DNA from: Morella rubra
Lineage: Eukaryota; Streptophyta; Magnoliopsida; Fagales; Myricaceae
Reading direction: 5' to 3'
DNA: 64,000 nucleotides
Assembly (NCBI GenBank): GCA_003952965.2
Contig: CM025855.1
Location: forward strand, 35,783,025 to 35,847,024
The notes below the pieces were generated by a model. That model was not told the origin of the DNA. It saw nothing but the letters and a program-made list of their open reading frames with translations, and did no database searches. Numbering within the stretch: the first letter of the stretch is position 1; every line of letters starts with the position of its first letter. Both the position numbers and the translations under genes were made by a program. Below, in pieces: positions 24,474-35,534 of the stretch.

Positions 24474-24994
24474 AGGCTAAAATAATACGTGTGTCCTTGT
24501 GTATTAATATTTTTTTATAAATGTCCTTAGGGTAAGTTTTTTTGTATCCTCATACTTGTGTTATAACCCATTTCTCAGTTATGCCCCTCCGTCGACTTTT
24601 CGTCCATAAGCTGACGAAATTTGCTAACGTAGCCAACGCTGACCATGTTAGTAGCCATAAAATGACGACACGTCATTCACAGCTTCTTGAAATGACTAAA
24701 AAGTCCACTGCCACATCAATTAAAAAAAACTTATCTTTATCTACTATCCACATGTACTCCTTAAAATAGATCAAGTACAACTTTCTCTTATTAGTTTTTT
24801 TATCTTAATAAATAATTCATGAATATCTTAGTAGTTTCGATGAGCCACGTCCGTCAGCTTATGGATAGAAGGTCAACGGAGGGGCATAATTGAAAAATGG
24901 ATTATACCACAAGGATGGTGGGACAAGAAAACTTACCCTACAAATATTTATGAGAGAACATCAAACCATAGGGACACGCATATTATTTTAGCCT
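24474..24994. mobile_element. Foldback/MITE element with about 150-bp inverted repeats
   Basis: The left end begins AGGCTAAAATAATACGTGTG and the right end in reverse begins AGGCTAAAATAATATGCGTG. The arms stay alignable for about 150 bp, including GGGTAAGTTTT and ATGCCCCTCCGT, around a central stretch near 24680-24830. The whole element is 521 bp and non-coding. No convincing target-site duplication was found (the flanking 9-mers agree at only 4 positions), so the superfamily is open; a decayed Mutator-like MITE is one option. Confidence 0.7.
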
Positions 24995-25696
24995 ATTCGT
25001 GAACCTAACCCTAAGGGTCCTAGCAAAAAGCGTCTTACCTTTCATCCTAACTGCAAGCCAACGTACTATAGCTTTCCATTAGAACAAATTTCTTCTTACT
25101 GCACACCGATCCAATAACAAAATTCAGATTCGTTGGGAAAAAAGACATTTGAAAAAAAAATGGTCCTCATGTTCTCCATCCTTTAAGTTTGCAACTCACC
25201 GTTTAGGGCAATTAGCTCCAAACGTTGTTTTGGGTTCTCTAGCAACATAAGATGTACGACGTCATTTTAGGTAGGACAACTTTGTTGGCTGCTGACTTGG
25301 ATTGCTTGAATGAGCTGGATAAGCTTGCTTATATGTGGGGTTCTGTCGTAAGGAGAGTTAATGGATGAGAGAGAAGGACTTTTATGAAAGTTGGACAAGC
25401 TTGCTTATATGTTTAGGTGGAATGTCGAAATTTTTAGATTTTTATGGGGGTTGGTGAAAATTGAGGAGAGAGGTTATGTGATTGAATTTTTATGTTTATT
25501 TTGATGAAAATAGCTGATTTGATGGAGAGAGATTGTGAATTTTATCAATTGTTTAATATTTTAAGATTAAAAAAATGAGAGTAACATTATCAAAATACAA
25601 GTAAAAGTTAGGGATAAAAAGTTAACTAATTAAAAATGTTTGTAAAAATTTGGGAAAAAATCATAATTCGCCCTATAATTTGTCATGCCTCTCTTT
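24995..25696. other. Intergenic DNA, no gene seen
   Basis: No gene or clear repeat was recognised. Near-duplicate phrases GCTTGCTTATATGT occur at about 25325 and 25391. Confidence 0.4.
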
Positions 25697-27960
25697 TATA
25701 ATCAAAATAGAACTATACACCAAAGATCTTGTGTTGCCACTCCACAATAAAATGGAGTGGTAGAAAGAAAACATAATCATCTCTTGATTATGGCTAGATC
25801 TCTTCTTTTCAAGCATCCTTACCTTAAAATTTTGAGGGATGCCATTTTAACTGCAACATATCTTATAAATTGAATGACAACCCCTATCCTAATCGACAAA
25901 ACCCCATATGAAATGCTCTTTCCAACACCACCATCATATTTCCCTCTAAGGGTTTTTGGTTTCCTATGTTATGCTGCCACGTTGAAGCAAAATCGAATCA
26001 AATTTGATCCTCAGTCTAGAAAATGTATCTTCCTTGGTTATCCTTTTGGTGTCAAAGGATACACTCTTAAAAATTTTGTACTCACTTCAGACTTGGTCCT
26101 TCCATATGTGTCACCTTTGGTTGATGTTCCATTTCCTCTGTTAGATCTAGTTCCTATTGTTCAAGTACCAGAATATCATGATGCGCCTGAGGTTCAACTT
26201 GATAGTAACGGTTCTCCCTCACTTTCTAGTCTTCATCTTCTTCTTCACAACTTTTAGATAACACTTCTTCTATTCCACTAAAGAGATCCACAAGAGAAAG
26301 ACAACCACCAAAGTATTTGCAGCAATATCACTATCATCTTATCAATGTCATTGTTCCTTCTTCCAAGTAGCCAACTTCTGAGTCCACATGGCACCCACTA
26401 GCATCTCATTTGTCTTACCAAAAAATTTTCAGATCACACAAACTTATCTTTATCACTTTCATTGAATGAGGAACCAAAAATTTATGAGGAAGTTGTTGCC
26501 TTTAATCATAACCATACCTGGACTATCACTACCCTACCACCACAAAAAAATCCATTAGTTGTAAATGGGTATACAAGGTAAAATTGAAATCTTATAGCAC
26601 AATAGAAAGGCATAAAACACAGCTAGTTGCAAAGGGATACACTTAAAAGGAAGGATTGGCTACCAAGAAACATTTAACCTCGAAGCTAAGCTTACTATTG
26701 TCATGGTTTTTCTTGGTCTTACTTCCATTCAAAATTGGTATTTATCCTAACTAGATGCCTACAATGCTTTCTTGCTTAGTGAGCTAGATGAATAGGTATA
26801 CATGGACATTCCCTCAGGTTTCATCATCAAGGGGGAGGGAATGGGAAGGAAAACTTGTTTATAAATTAAATATGGCTCTTTATGGGCTGAACCAAGCTTC
26901 AAGACAATGGTCCTCTAAATTCTCAACCTCTTTATTGGTTATTAGGTTTAATTAATCTAAGTCATACTACTCTTTATTCACTAGAACTACAAAGCATGGG
27001 TTCCTAGCAATTTTAGTATATGTGGATGACATTTTGGTGGGTAGTAATGATCCATTTGAAGTTGAAACACTCAAGGGTTATTTGCACAGTCAATTCAAGA
27101 TCAACGATCTTGGCAATCTCAAATTCTTTCTTGGTTTGGAGGTGGCCATATCTGAGGCATTTTATTGTGTTAGTGAAAGTATTCTTTGGAGCTTCTTGAA
27201 GAAGCTGGCCAGCTAGGTTCCGAGCCCATTTCCACCCCAATCGAACTTAATCATAAGCTCTCTCGTTCACAAAAGGGAGCACTTTCAAATCCTACAAGCT
27301 ACCGAAGGCTTATTGGTAAGCTCATCTACTTAACCATCACTCGACCTAATCCCACTAATGCTGTGAATGTGCTTATTCAATTTATGGATAAGCATAGTCA
27401 AGTTCATATGGATGCAGTCATTCGTGTTCTAAGGTACATTAAAGGCTCTCTTGGCCCAGGCTAATTTTTTCCAAGCAATTCATCTCTCCACCTCAAGGCA
27501 TACAATGACTCAGATTGGGCCTCTTGCCCTGATACGCAAAGATCTATCACAAGATATTGTATTTTTATTGGTGATTCATTGATTAATTCGAAGTCTAAGA
27601 AGCAAGGCACAGTTTTTAGGTCCTTTACCAGGGTTGAATATCGTGCCCTTGTCTCAACTACTTCTAAAGTAATCTGGTTACTTGCATTGCTCCAAGATTT
27701 TAATGTTTCACATTCACAATCTATTCTCTTTTGTGATAGTCAGGCTATCATTCACCTAAGCAAAAATTCAATCTTCCACGAAAGAACAAAGCACATTGAA
27801 CTTGATTGCCATTTTATTCAAGACTCTTCGTGTGACTTCTAAGTTTCAACTCGCTGACATCTTCACGAAGTCACTACCAGCAGCTCAATTCCAATTTTTG
27901 ATGTCCAAAATAGGCATCTTAAATATCTATGCCCATCTCGAGGGAGAGTCACAAGAATAT
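25697..27960 (+). pseudogene. Ty1-copia (Ale/Retrofit-like) pol remnant, 5'-truncated
   Basis: The remnant starts inside the integrase core and continues through integrase C-terminus ([30 protein letters not shown] at 25874-26080). Reverse transcriptase follows (CKWVYKVKLK near 26560, LVYKLNMALYGLNQAS near 26860, YVDDILVG at 27019-27042), then RNase H (YRRLIGKLIYLT near 27300, SDSDWASCPD, RVEYRALVST, FCDSQAIIHL, FHERTKHIE to 27805). It ends with LADIFTKSLP and GILNIYAHLEGE, then a purine tract (27939-27948) like the polypurine tract before a 3' LTR. Several stop codons and frameshifts break it, so it cannot act. gag, protease and the integrase N-terminus are missing. A recognisable LTR was not found on either side; the 3' one may be decayed within 27960-28130. 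Confidence 0.9.
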
Positions 27961-29300
27961 AAAGTGCACGAGAATATAACCCAGTGAAGACAACTGTAAT
28001 TGTAATTGTAGAATAGTCTTCTTTTTTTCCCTTTTTACACCTGTACATACTTTTTCTTTTCTTTTCTTAAAATTAGCAGTATTACTTGATGGCTACTGTA
28101 GACGAAAAGCCACTGTACAGAGACATTTCCCCATTCTGAACAAAGGAGAATTTCTTCAGGTTGTGTGCGTTTTCTGACATGGTTACGTAACTTGTAATTA
28201 ATATGACTTTAATATCTTAATAAGAAAATTTGTGTTATATGTACAACTAAAAATTAATCAAATAGATCGTGAACAAGCTCGAACTCATTCAACAAATAAA
28301 TAAACAAGCTTTGACAAAAAAATGCAGCACGGAAAAAAGCTTGGACTTGAGTCATATTAAAAAAACCAAAGAAAGAACGAACGTAAAGATTCGATACTCG
28401 AATACATTTCAGTCCTCTCTGGATAAGCTTAAATATGTACACATTGCTAGCGAGTCTGTCTGGATGGGGCGAGGCTCAACACCGAATGATTATATGACCC
28501 AAAGCTTGACTAGGCACTGCAGACGTTACAATTAAGAACAAGGTTGACGTCCAATGTCGAGTTATGCAAGCCCGGCCCATTCCATTCCTTCATATATATT
28601 CTTTTTTTCTCTTTTTGTAAAAGATGAGGATATTAAATTATTAATAGAGTAGATGTTTCGAACTCAGGTGATGTTTGGATATCCAATATATTCAACTTTA
28701 AAAAAAAAAGTTAAAACCAAAGATCGAAATTTAACCCCTTTTCACACTTTAGTACTTTTTTATTAAAAAAATTATATATATCAAATTTTCCTGCTCTTTA
28801 CTTTTTAATAAATTTAATTATTTTTTTATTAAAAAATTTCATCAAATCTTTTCTCTTAATTTTTTAACAAACTCTAATAATATGAGAAAAATTTTATAAT
28901 TCACCTCATGATTATAATGCAAAATCAATCTCCACCCTCAACTATCAAAACGATTATTTATATTTTAAAAAGAGATTTCAAACTTTTTTTTTTTAAATAA
29001 TTAATGCCGAATTTAGACAAAAATATACATTGAAAATTTTTAAAAATTAAAAGACTTCAATAGATGTTTTGATAATTGAGAAATTGAGGTTAATATCTTA
29101 CTACAATTACTCAAAAATTATAACTTTTTCCAATTATTCTACAATTAAATATTTTTTAACTTTTTTATTAATTTTTTACAAATTCTAATAAAAAAATAAA
29201 TTTTATCAATACAAAATCAAAATTCTTAAAATTTTTGCATTCCAACATCAACTCCGAAATCTTGAGTTAGCCAACCCCTCGATTAAAGTCTTTCTTCATT
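27961..29300. other. AT-rich intergenic DNA, no gene seen
   Basis: The first 170 bp may be a decayed 3' LTR of the copia remnant. The rest is AT-rich with many T-runs (28740-29220). No gene was recognised. Confidence 0.4.
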
Positions 29301-29302
29301 TC

Positions 29303-29308
29303 CACGTG
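29303..29308. promoter_or_regulatory. G-box (CACGTG) upstream of the plastid-protein gene
   Basis: A perfect CACGTG palindrome lies about 200 bp upstream of the ATG at 29510. G-boxes bind bZIP and bHLH (PIF-type) factors and are frequent in light-regulated promoters. A GAATGTTC palindrome at about 29387-29394 is a two-unit heat-shock-element-like match. Function is inference. Confidence 0.35.
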
Positions 29309-29509
29309 ACACATATCTCGAGTAAAAATGCCAACCACTGGCGAAAGAGTTGACACGTCTCTCGGCGCAGTTCCTAAACTCTCTAGAATGTTCGAGTGTA
29401 GGAGGATAGGAGGCTAGGCCATAGGGGAAACACATTAAACCAAAAAACGGCAGACGAGAACCGCAGAGTGTTTAGAGGCTTTGTCACTGGTGATCTCCTG
29501 AAGGAACAG

Positions 29510-32500
29510 ATGGCGCTCTCTAGCTTCAAGCTGGCGGCGGGTCCATTTCCTGCCCGGCTTGGAGAAAAAGACTTGCCCATCAAGAGGCCAGTGATCATAT
29601 CCGCAAAGACACCGCGTGCTCTTCAGGTTCAAACTCGAAAAGCTTTCACATAAATAAGTTCAATCAAATAGGCTACTTAACTGAGACCTGGGTAATTGCC
29701 TACTGGGTCCTGAGTTACCATTTTTGTGTGACACGCTATACGATTCAGCTGCACTTTTTGTTTTTGTTCTGTTTCTTTGTTTTTAATCCCAGTTTTTCTG
29801 TGACGTTACTTGTGTGTTTTGAAATATCTAGACTTTAAATGCAATGGGTTGATGGGGATGATAAATAAATTGAGAGGCACATTAGGTGTCTCTTGAGAGT
29901 TTGATGCAGAAAAATGTTTGTGGGTGATTTAGTTCTCTGAGTGTCATCTGTGGTTTTCATGGTTTTTGTGCCTCTACTGGGATCATAGATTCACTAGGAA
30001 ATTTCTCCATGACCTGCGGACGCGATTGCATTTTAGCTGCACTAAACGAGGAAATGCTTTCCAAAAATTGGTAAGTTTTGTTATTTCCATTTCTAGTGGA
30101 ATTTATTGTTATATCGTACCCTCTTGTTAAAGAATATAATTCGAGATGTGACTCCGCACCATGACCTGCGTACGCGATTGCATTTTAGCTGCACTAAACG
30201 AGGAAATGCTTTCCAAAAATTGGTAAGTTTTGTTATTTCCATTTCTAGTGGAATTTATTGTTATATCATACCCTCTTGTTAAAGAATATAATTCGAGATG
30301 TGACTCCGCACTTCACCTATATTCCAATTAAAATATTAATTGTGTTGAACCTCACTTAAGGGGGAATTCGGCTCACAGCATGAAGGGAAGTGTTAGAGAA
30401 TGTACTTCAAATACTAAAATCTATCTCTTCCTAATAGCTTAGCTTAATTAAGCTTTTGGGAAATGTGGTAAATTCACACCTCTAAAATTAAAAAGATGCT
30501 TTGATTGATAGCTTGTTAGCATTCCTGGGTTTTTCCCTTCAATGCTATGTCTTAACAAGAGATAACTCAAAGCTTTAAGGGGTCTCCGAGAAAGATTAAT
30601 ATCCTGCAAAAACTTGACATGGTCAACCTAGAATTACATATTAAACTGGCAGTTCAGCATTGTTTTCAATATCTTTAGTAGTAGTAGTCCTGGTTATGGC
30701 ATTTTAGATTATGATTGTGTAGTTGGAGATGCGAAATTCACCCCCTGGGTTTAATGGAACTATTAGAGACAAAAATATGGAGCAAAATGAAGCCAATTGA
30801 TTAATCGAACAATAAGAGATTGAGATATGATGCATCCATTATGATGCATTGCATCTCCCTTCATTGGTTAATTCACGACTCCACATGTGTAACATGATTG
30901 TTTTTGTTTGGTTTCTATTGGTTCATCAAGCTGGTCTGTGTTATTTCAGCTTCAGTTGGCCTTGGATTGTTCGTCCCTGAGATGAGGGGGAGTTTTAAGT
31001 ACATCCCACATCAGTTGGATGTGATCTTAGTTTGGAGTTTATGTACTTGGTGGGCTTCTCCCTCTATTAGCTTTAAATTTGAGGTTGGATACTCTAAGAT
31101 GGTTTTTTTTTTAAAATTTTATTTTTGGTTTATCGCCTTTTTTTTTTGTTTCTGCTGCTTCAAGATCTGTAGCTTGTTCTGCTGTAGTTTAAATTTGAAT
31201 GAATGTGCTTATGGCATTCTTGTATGTCGATGAAGTACTAAAACTTGTTATAGGAGATTATATAAGTCTTTGTGCAGTGCAGTCGACACACACGTTCTAG
31301 CTTCTTCAAGTTCTGTAATCTGAAGTTAATGAGCTATTCAGCATACTCTCTATGCTGTAACTGATGCATGTAATTACTGTCCATTTGAGGCCAGCTGATG
31401 TGCAATCTGTGACTACAAATTAATACCATGCTGTGTTTTCATGTTGCCATAAACTCGTGTCATTCTTGGAGGCTGATGCATTTTTAGGCTTAATAATATT
31501 AATGTTTAGTACTTATCGTCCGTTTTCCTCTACAGGTAAGATGCTATAAATTCTGTCAGTCAGAGCATTGGTCACTCAGACTAGATATCTTGCAACTTTT
31601 TATTTGTTCTTGTGCGATCTTTTACTTGTCTATGCTGCAAAAATGTTTAGTATCGTAGCAATGGCAGATATATTGAACAAGTCCTGGCTTATTATGGGTT
31701 GAATACATTTAAAACGGTGTGCCACATTTTAGTTTACTGTAGTTTAAGTTTCTAAAGAGTTTTTGAGGTACAAGGTTTTCTAGGCTGTCCTAACCTTAAT
31801 TACAGAGTTTATACGTACTGATGGTGCATGTGGTGGTGGATTTGTTGGGATAAACACCAGTACTTAGTTACATCTTTTTCCGAGGTTTGGGACATAGTCT
31901 ATTCCTTTTCCATTCTTTTTTTTCTCCCTCTTGCGGGAACTATGGTCCACCAAAGGTACATTTTTGACAGCCAGCCTAGAAAGGGGGGAAGAAATTTGAA
32001 GTCATGGAATTGTCCTGTTTATGAATATTATCCTTGGTTTGAAGCCTCATACCACCCATCCTTTGGAGAATTCCAAGGCAAGGTTGGCTGGCTGAGCCAA
32101 AGATTTCAAAGTAAGTTCAGGCTGACCAGAATCGCTATTTTGAAAACCCCCTGAACGTGGCTGATTAGGATTGGCTCTTTGAGGAGCCTTTCCCTTGCCC
32201 GATATTGCTTGATTTACTTCTGAACTACTCCGACGGGTATAATCAGACCTACCTACCACTCATCTTCTCCAACATCTCCGCTTTCAAAGTCAAATTATGT
32301 ACTTCATCCACAGACCACATAGGTTGTAACCAAATCTTGTCACTACGCTAGGTTTTAAGCCGGAGAGTATTCATTTGGCGTACCCTGGTTTCAACTTTAT
32401 TTAAGATAAGACTCATTTTGTGTTTTATCCAGTTTGTTCAAGGCCCCTCTCCACCAAGAAAAATGTCATATGCAAGAGTTTGTTGACCACCACTGGTCCA

Positions 32501-33009
32501 AGTTTGAAAAGTTCAATACATTTCCTTTCTTGCTTTATCTTCAACTAATTTGCATTAGTCAAGAAAAGTATGGTGCTGTGTATATCACACTTTGCATCGC
32601 TTTTGGTTAGAAACATTTCTAGTTTGTACAGAGCTTTTGCATTGTATTAAATTTCTTTTGTTTTAACTCTCATCTGCAGGTGAAAAGTGAGGAAAGAAAG
32701 AAACCAGAAGCACCATTGGACTTGGGTGTTTCACGAAGAGATACGATGATATATTTGATTGCTGGGACTCTGAGTGGTCCAACAGAACCGGTTGAAGCAC
32801 GCGTTGTGAAACCTGAGATCAGGAGAAAGATCAGGGAAAAACTTGAGAAGCTTAGGGAAAAAGCTGGTTTATTAAAGCCAAAAAATGAGAATGGGATGAA
32901 GGAACCCTCGGTGCAATCATCGAAAAAGGAGAAAAACCTTTCACCCGTGCTGCCACAATTGCCATTCCCAAATCCAAAAGAACCTGTAGTGGAAGCAATT
33001 CTGCCCTGA
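29510..33009 (+). CDS. Small predicted plastid (thylakoid) protein, two exons
   Basis: Exon 1 is 29510-29626 (39 codons, donor CAG|GTTCAA) and exon 2 is 32680-33009 (acceptor TCTGCAG|GTG). The phase-0 junction gives 148 residues. The N-terminus (MALSSFKLAAGPFPARLG) is Ser/Ala/Arg-rich and acid-poor, like a chloroplast transit peptide. Residues 57-79 (SRRD, MIYLIAG, then EPVEA) look like a twin-arginine thylakoid signal: Arg-Arg, a short hydrophobic run, and an Ala-type cleavage site. A highly charged helix follows (RRKIREKLEKLREKAG, residues 87-102), then a Lys/Pro/Ser-rich tail. A 3-kb intron separates the exons; no third exon was convincing. The two exons are linked by frame and splice signals only, without transcript support. 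I do not recognise a named family. A lumenal or thylakoid-bound protein is inference. Confidence 0.65.
30009..30310. repeat. 151-bp tandem duplication in the intron
   Basis: Copies at 30009-30159 and 30160-30310 both start CATGACCTGC and end GACTCCGCAC and differ at only about two positions (GCGGA/GCGTA and ATCGTACC/ATCATACC). The near-identity shows a recent duplication. After it, about 30330-30480 carries phrases (GTGTTAGAGAATGTAC, AAGCTTTTGGGAAA) like the LTRs of widespread dicot retroelements, which may mean a small LTR fragment in this intron. Confidence 0.9.
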
Positions 33010-34353
33010 CCATGAGACAGTAGTGAGTCAAGATACGATGCTTTGGGAAAAGGCTTGGCCTTGTTATCATTGACAAATATTCGTCTTTTTCCATTAGTTG
33101 GCGTCTTTCTCTTCTACTATGGGTATCAGCTTCTGTATATACATCCATTTTCTTGGAAGATGACACTTGAGCCAAGCCAAGGGCAGACAAATTTGATTCA
33201 TTCCACAGTCCAACCTTTGAGACATCTATACGTTATCTCAAAGTCCACCAAACGTTGTTTGGCAGTTTGAGAAGAAAGGCAGCTGTAGCGTTTGTGATAC
33301 TTTTGTATCCTCTACATTTCTCGATTTCTTGGGTCACAGCAATGGTGGTCGTGTCAGCTTGTAGTCTTATTTTGAATGGTCATTTCCGGATTTGAATGAT
33401 GGTAGTCTCCAATTGAGGCTCACTACTAACTGCACCTACCATGTGAGTCTAACTTGCATGCACTTAGCTCCTAGTTTGAGATTTCTCTGCCCTTTTGGAG
33501 AAGAGATTAGTGTGTAATTATGGGGCTTTAATATGAAGAGTTGGTCTTACGTCGCCCAACTAAATCGACAAGCTTCCATCGTTTGGGATCTGGTATATTC
33601 GTTTGTAAAAGCATTCAAGAATATAATGTATTCAACAAAATTTACAAAACGAACATTTAAAAATTTTATACAAACAATAATCTCTTTTACACAAATTTTA
33701 ATAACTTTTTACACAAATTTTAATATTTTTTTTAAAAAAATTTAATATTTTTTTTAAAAAAATTTTAATAAATTTTATCTCTCCATACTTTTTTTTTTTT
33801 ATCAAATTCTAATATTTTTCATTAAAAAATTACATTAAATCATTTCTCCACACTCTTTTACAAACTTCAATAAAAATTAAATATCTTAAAAAAATTTCAA
33901 CAACTTTTTACACAAAAATTTATAAAATTCTAATTTATATAAATATTCACAATTCTATAAAAAAAAATCTTAAAAATCTTACCATTCTTTATAAAATGAA
34001 CATCTCTAGTGGTTGAGATTTCACAGAGCAGTAATGTCCTCCCCTAGTAGGAACCAAATTATCGAATTGCGTGATGGATTTTATGACCGGAAATTTAAGA
34101 GAATAACGATAAACATCATAAAATCATTAAATTATTAATCGAAATGGATACATGTCTTGGAGCCTAGAAGATTACAGGCATTTGAACATCACCTTGGACC
34201 AGTGGGGTCTCAAGCTAACTGAGCCTTATCAAAACTAGAACACTTGCATTGTTTCAAGGAAACTGCCGCTCAAAAACGAGCGACACAAATATTACGGACA
34301 GTCCTAGCCCTCTGGTGCCACCCAAACACAGGAGGACAGAAAAATACTACAAA
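33010..34353. other. 3' flank and AT-rich low-complexity DNA
   Basis: The first few hundred bases are probably the 3' UTR of the upstream gene. The stretch 33640-33990 is A/T-rich low complexity with repeated ACAAATTTTAATA phrases. No gene was recognised. Confidence 0.4.
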
Positions 34354-35457
34354 TTATCTGGTCTTTTTGTCCATGTTGGTAACAAGCTGGCGCATCTGAA
34401 ATCTCCAGAACAAGAAATAAGCCAAGGCCAATCCAACCAATACGAACAGCCAAACATTCTCTTCCCCATTCTCCTTCTCTGACCTCACCTCCTCTATGCC
34501 AAATATCTCCCTCCCCTTATTCCCCATCATACCCTCCAACACATGCCCATATAACACGTAGGCCCTGTCCTCCGGTCCCACAGCCACCGAGGTTGGAAAC
34601 CTCTCAAGGTCAAGGTCAATTTTGTCAAACACTACTCCCTCGCCCCAACTATCCGCGCTCTTCAGAAACCACAGCTTGTTTGGGGACACCACCAAAACGA
34701 CGCCGTCGCTCCGGATCGCGATTCCATCAGCCAGAGTCAAATCCTCGTTCAGCAAGACCAGCCTGGCCGTGCCGTCGTCCTCGTCCACCTTGAACATCTT
34801 GCCTGTATTGGATTGAACCACCAAGAGATACCCCTTGCTGACGTAAGCAATCCCGTTCAACCCGCAGTAACTGTAGGGTGAGTCGCGGTCCACGGGATGG
34901 GCCGTGAAGGCCCTGGATCTGGAGAAGATCGACGATTCTCCGTCGGCGTTGACTTTCCAGATGTAGTTTCCTGCCGAATTGGTCACGTAAGCGTTGCCCT
35001 TGAAGTCCACGGCGACGTCGTTGGAGATCTGACGCGTGCCCGAGGCAACGTCATCGGAGGGGAGGAGAGAGAGGAATAGGCGGTTACCGGAGCGGAGGTC
35101 GTAGGCTGCGAGGGCGTTAAAGTGAGGGAGTGGGTCCGCGGCGTTGATAACGGCAAGGAGACGGCGGTTGACAGAGTCGACGGCGAGACCCTGAACGGTG
35201 ACGTTTTCGGGGAGAGAGGGGTCAGATATTAATGTCTCTACGACGCCAGCGTCCGACACTGCGGCAATTGTGCGGTCGCGGAAGGAGCCCACGATGAAGT
35301 GCTGGGCAGATGGGTCCCAGGCGAGGCCCTCCGGGTAGAGATTAGGAGATCTGAAGCTGATGACGTGGGGCTTACTGGCGATGGTTAGGGATATCAGGCC
35401 CGTCAGAACGAGGACGAAGATGATGATCAGGGATTGTCTAACCACAGTGAGAGACAT
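34354..35457 (-). CDS. SMP-30/NHL-type beta-propeller membrane protein
   Basis: This single-exon ORF gives 367 residues from the ATG at 35457. The fold is that of the six-bladed SMP-30/gluconolactonase/strictosidine-synthase-like superfamily, often annotated in plants as calcium-dependent phosphotriesterase-like. Blade motifs recur: YPEGLAWDPSAQHFIVGS, NDVAVDFKGNAYVTNS, GLNGIAYVSKGYLLVV, LADGIAIRSDGVVLVV, FPTSVAVGPEDRAYVLYG. A hydrophobic segment at residues 9-28 is a signal peptide or anchor, and a second one at about 335-353 is followed by a basic tail, so the propeller probably sits in the ER lumen or apoplast and is tethered at the C-terminus. The enzymatic substrate cannot be told. An ATG 60 bases further upstream (35517) is in frame but lies only 10 bp after the TATA box, so the inner ATG is preferred. 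Confidence 0.85.
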   Translation of the reverse strand: MSLTVVRQSLIIIFVLVLTGLISLTIASKPHVISFRSPNLYPEGLAWDPSAQHFIVGSFRDRTIAAVSDAGVVETLISDPSLPENVTVQGLAVDSVNRRLLAVINAADPLPHFNALAAYDLRSGNRLFLSLLPSDDVASGTRQISNDVAVDFKGNAYVTNSAGNYIWKVNADGESSIFSRSRAFTAHPVDRDSPYSYCGLNGIAYVSKGYLLVVQSNTGKMFKVDEDDGTARLVLLNEDLTLADGIAIRSDGVVLVVSPNKLWFLKSADSWGEGVVFDKIDLDLERFPTSVAVGPEDRAYVLYGHVLEGMMGNKGREIFGIEEVRSEKENGEENVWLFVLVGLALAYFLFWRFQMRQLVTNMDKKTR

Positions 35458-35526
35458 GATACGATCCGGGTCAGTAGGATTGGTGTTGAAGAATGGGATA
35501 GTGATGGGTTTTGGCAATTGGAAGGA

Positions 35527-35534
35527 TATTTATA
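35527..35534 (-). promoter_or_regulatory. TATA box deciding the start of the beta-propeller gene
   Basis: TATAAATA on the minus strand lies about 70 bp before the ATG at 35457 but only about 10 bp before the ATG at 35517. Transcription should start about 25-35 bp downstream of it, past the outer ATG, so the outer one is unlikely to be in the mRNA. Confidence 0.65.

Noticed and set aside
30330..30480. LTR-like phrases (GTGTTAGAGAATGTAC, AAGCTTTTGGGAAA) in the intron
   Set aside because: Suggestive of a retroelement LTR fragment, but no termini or duplication could be defined, so not called as an element.
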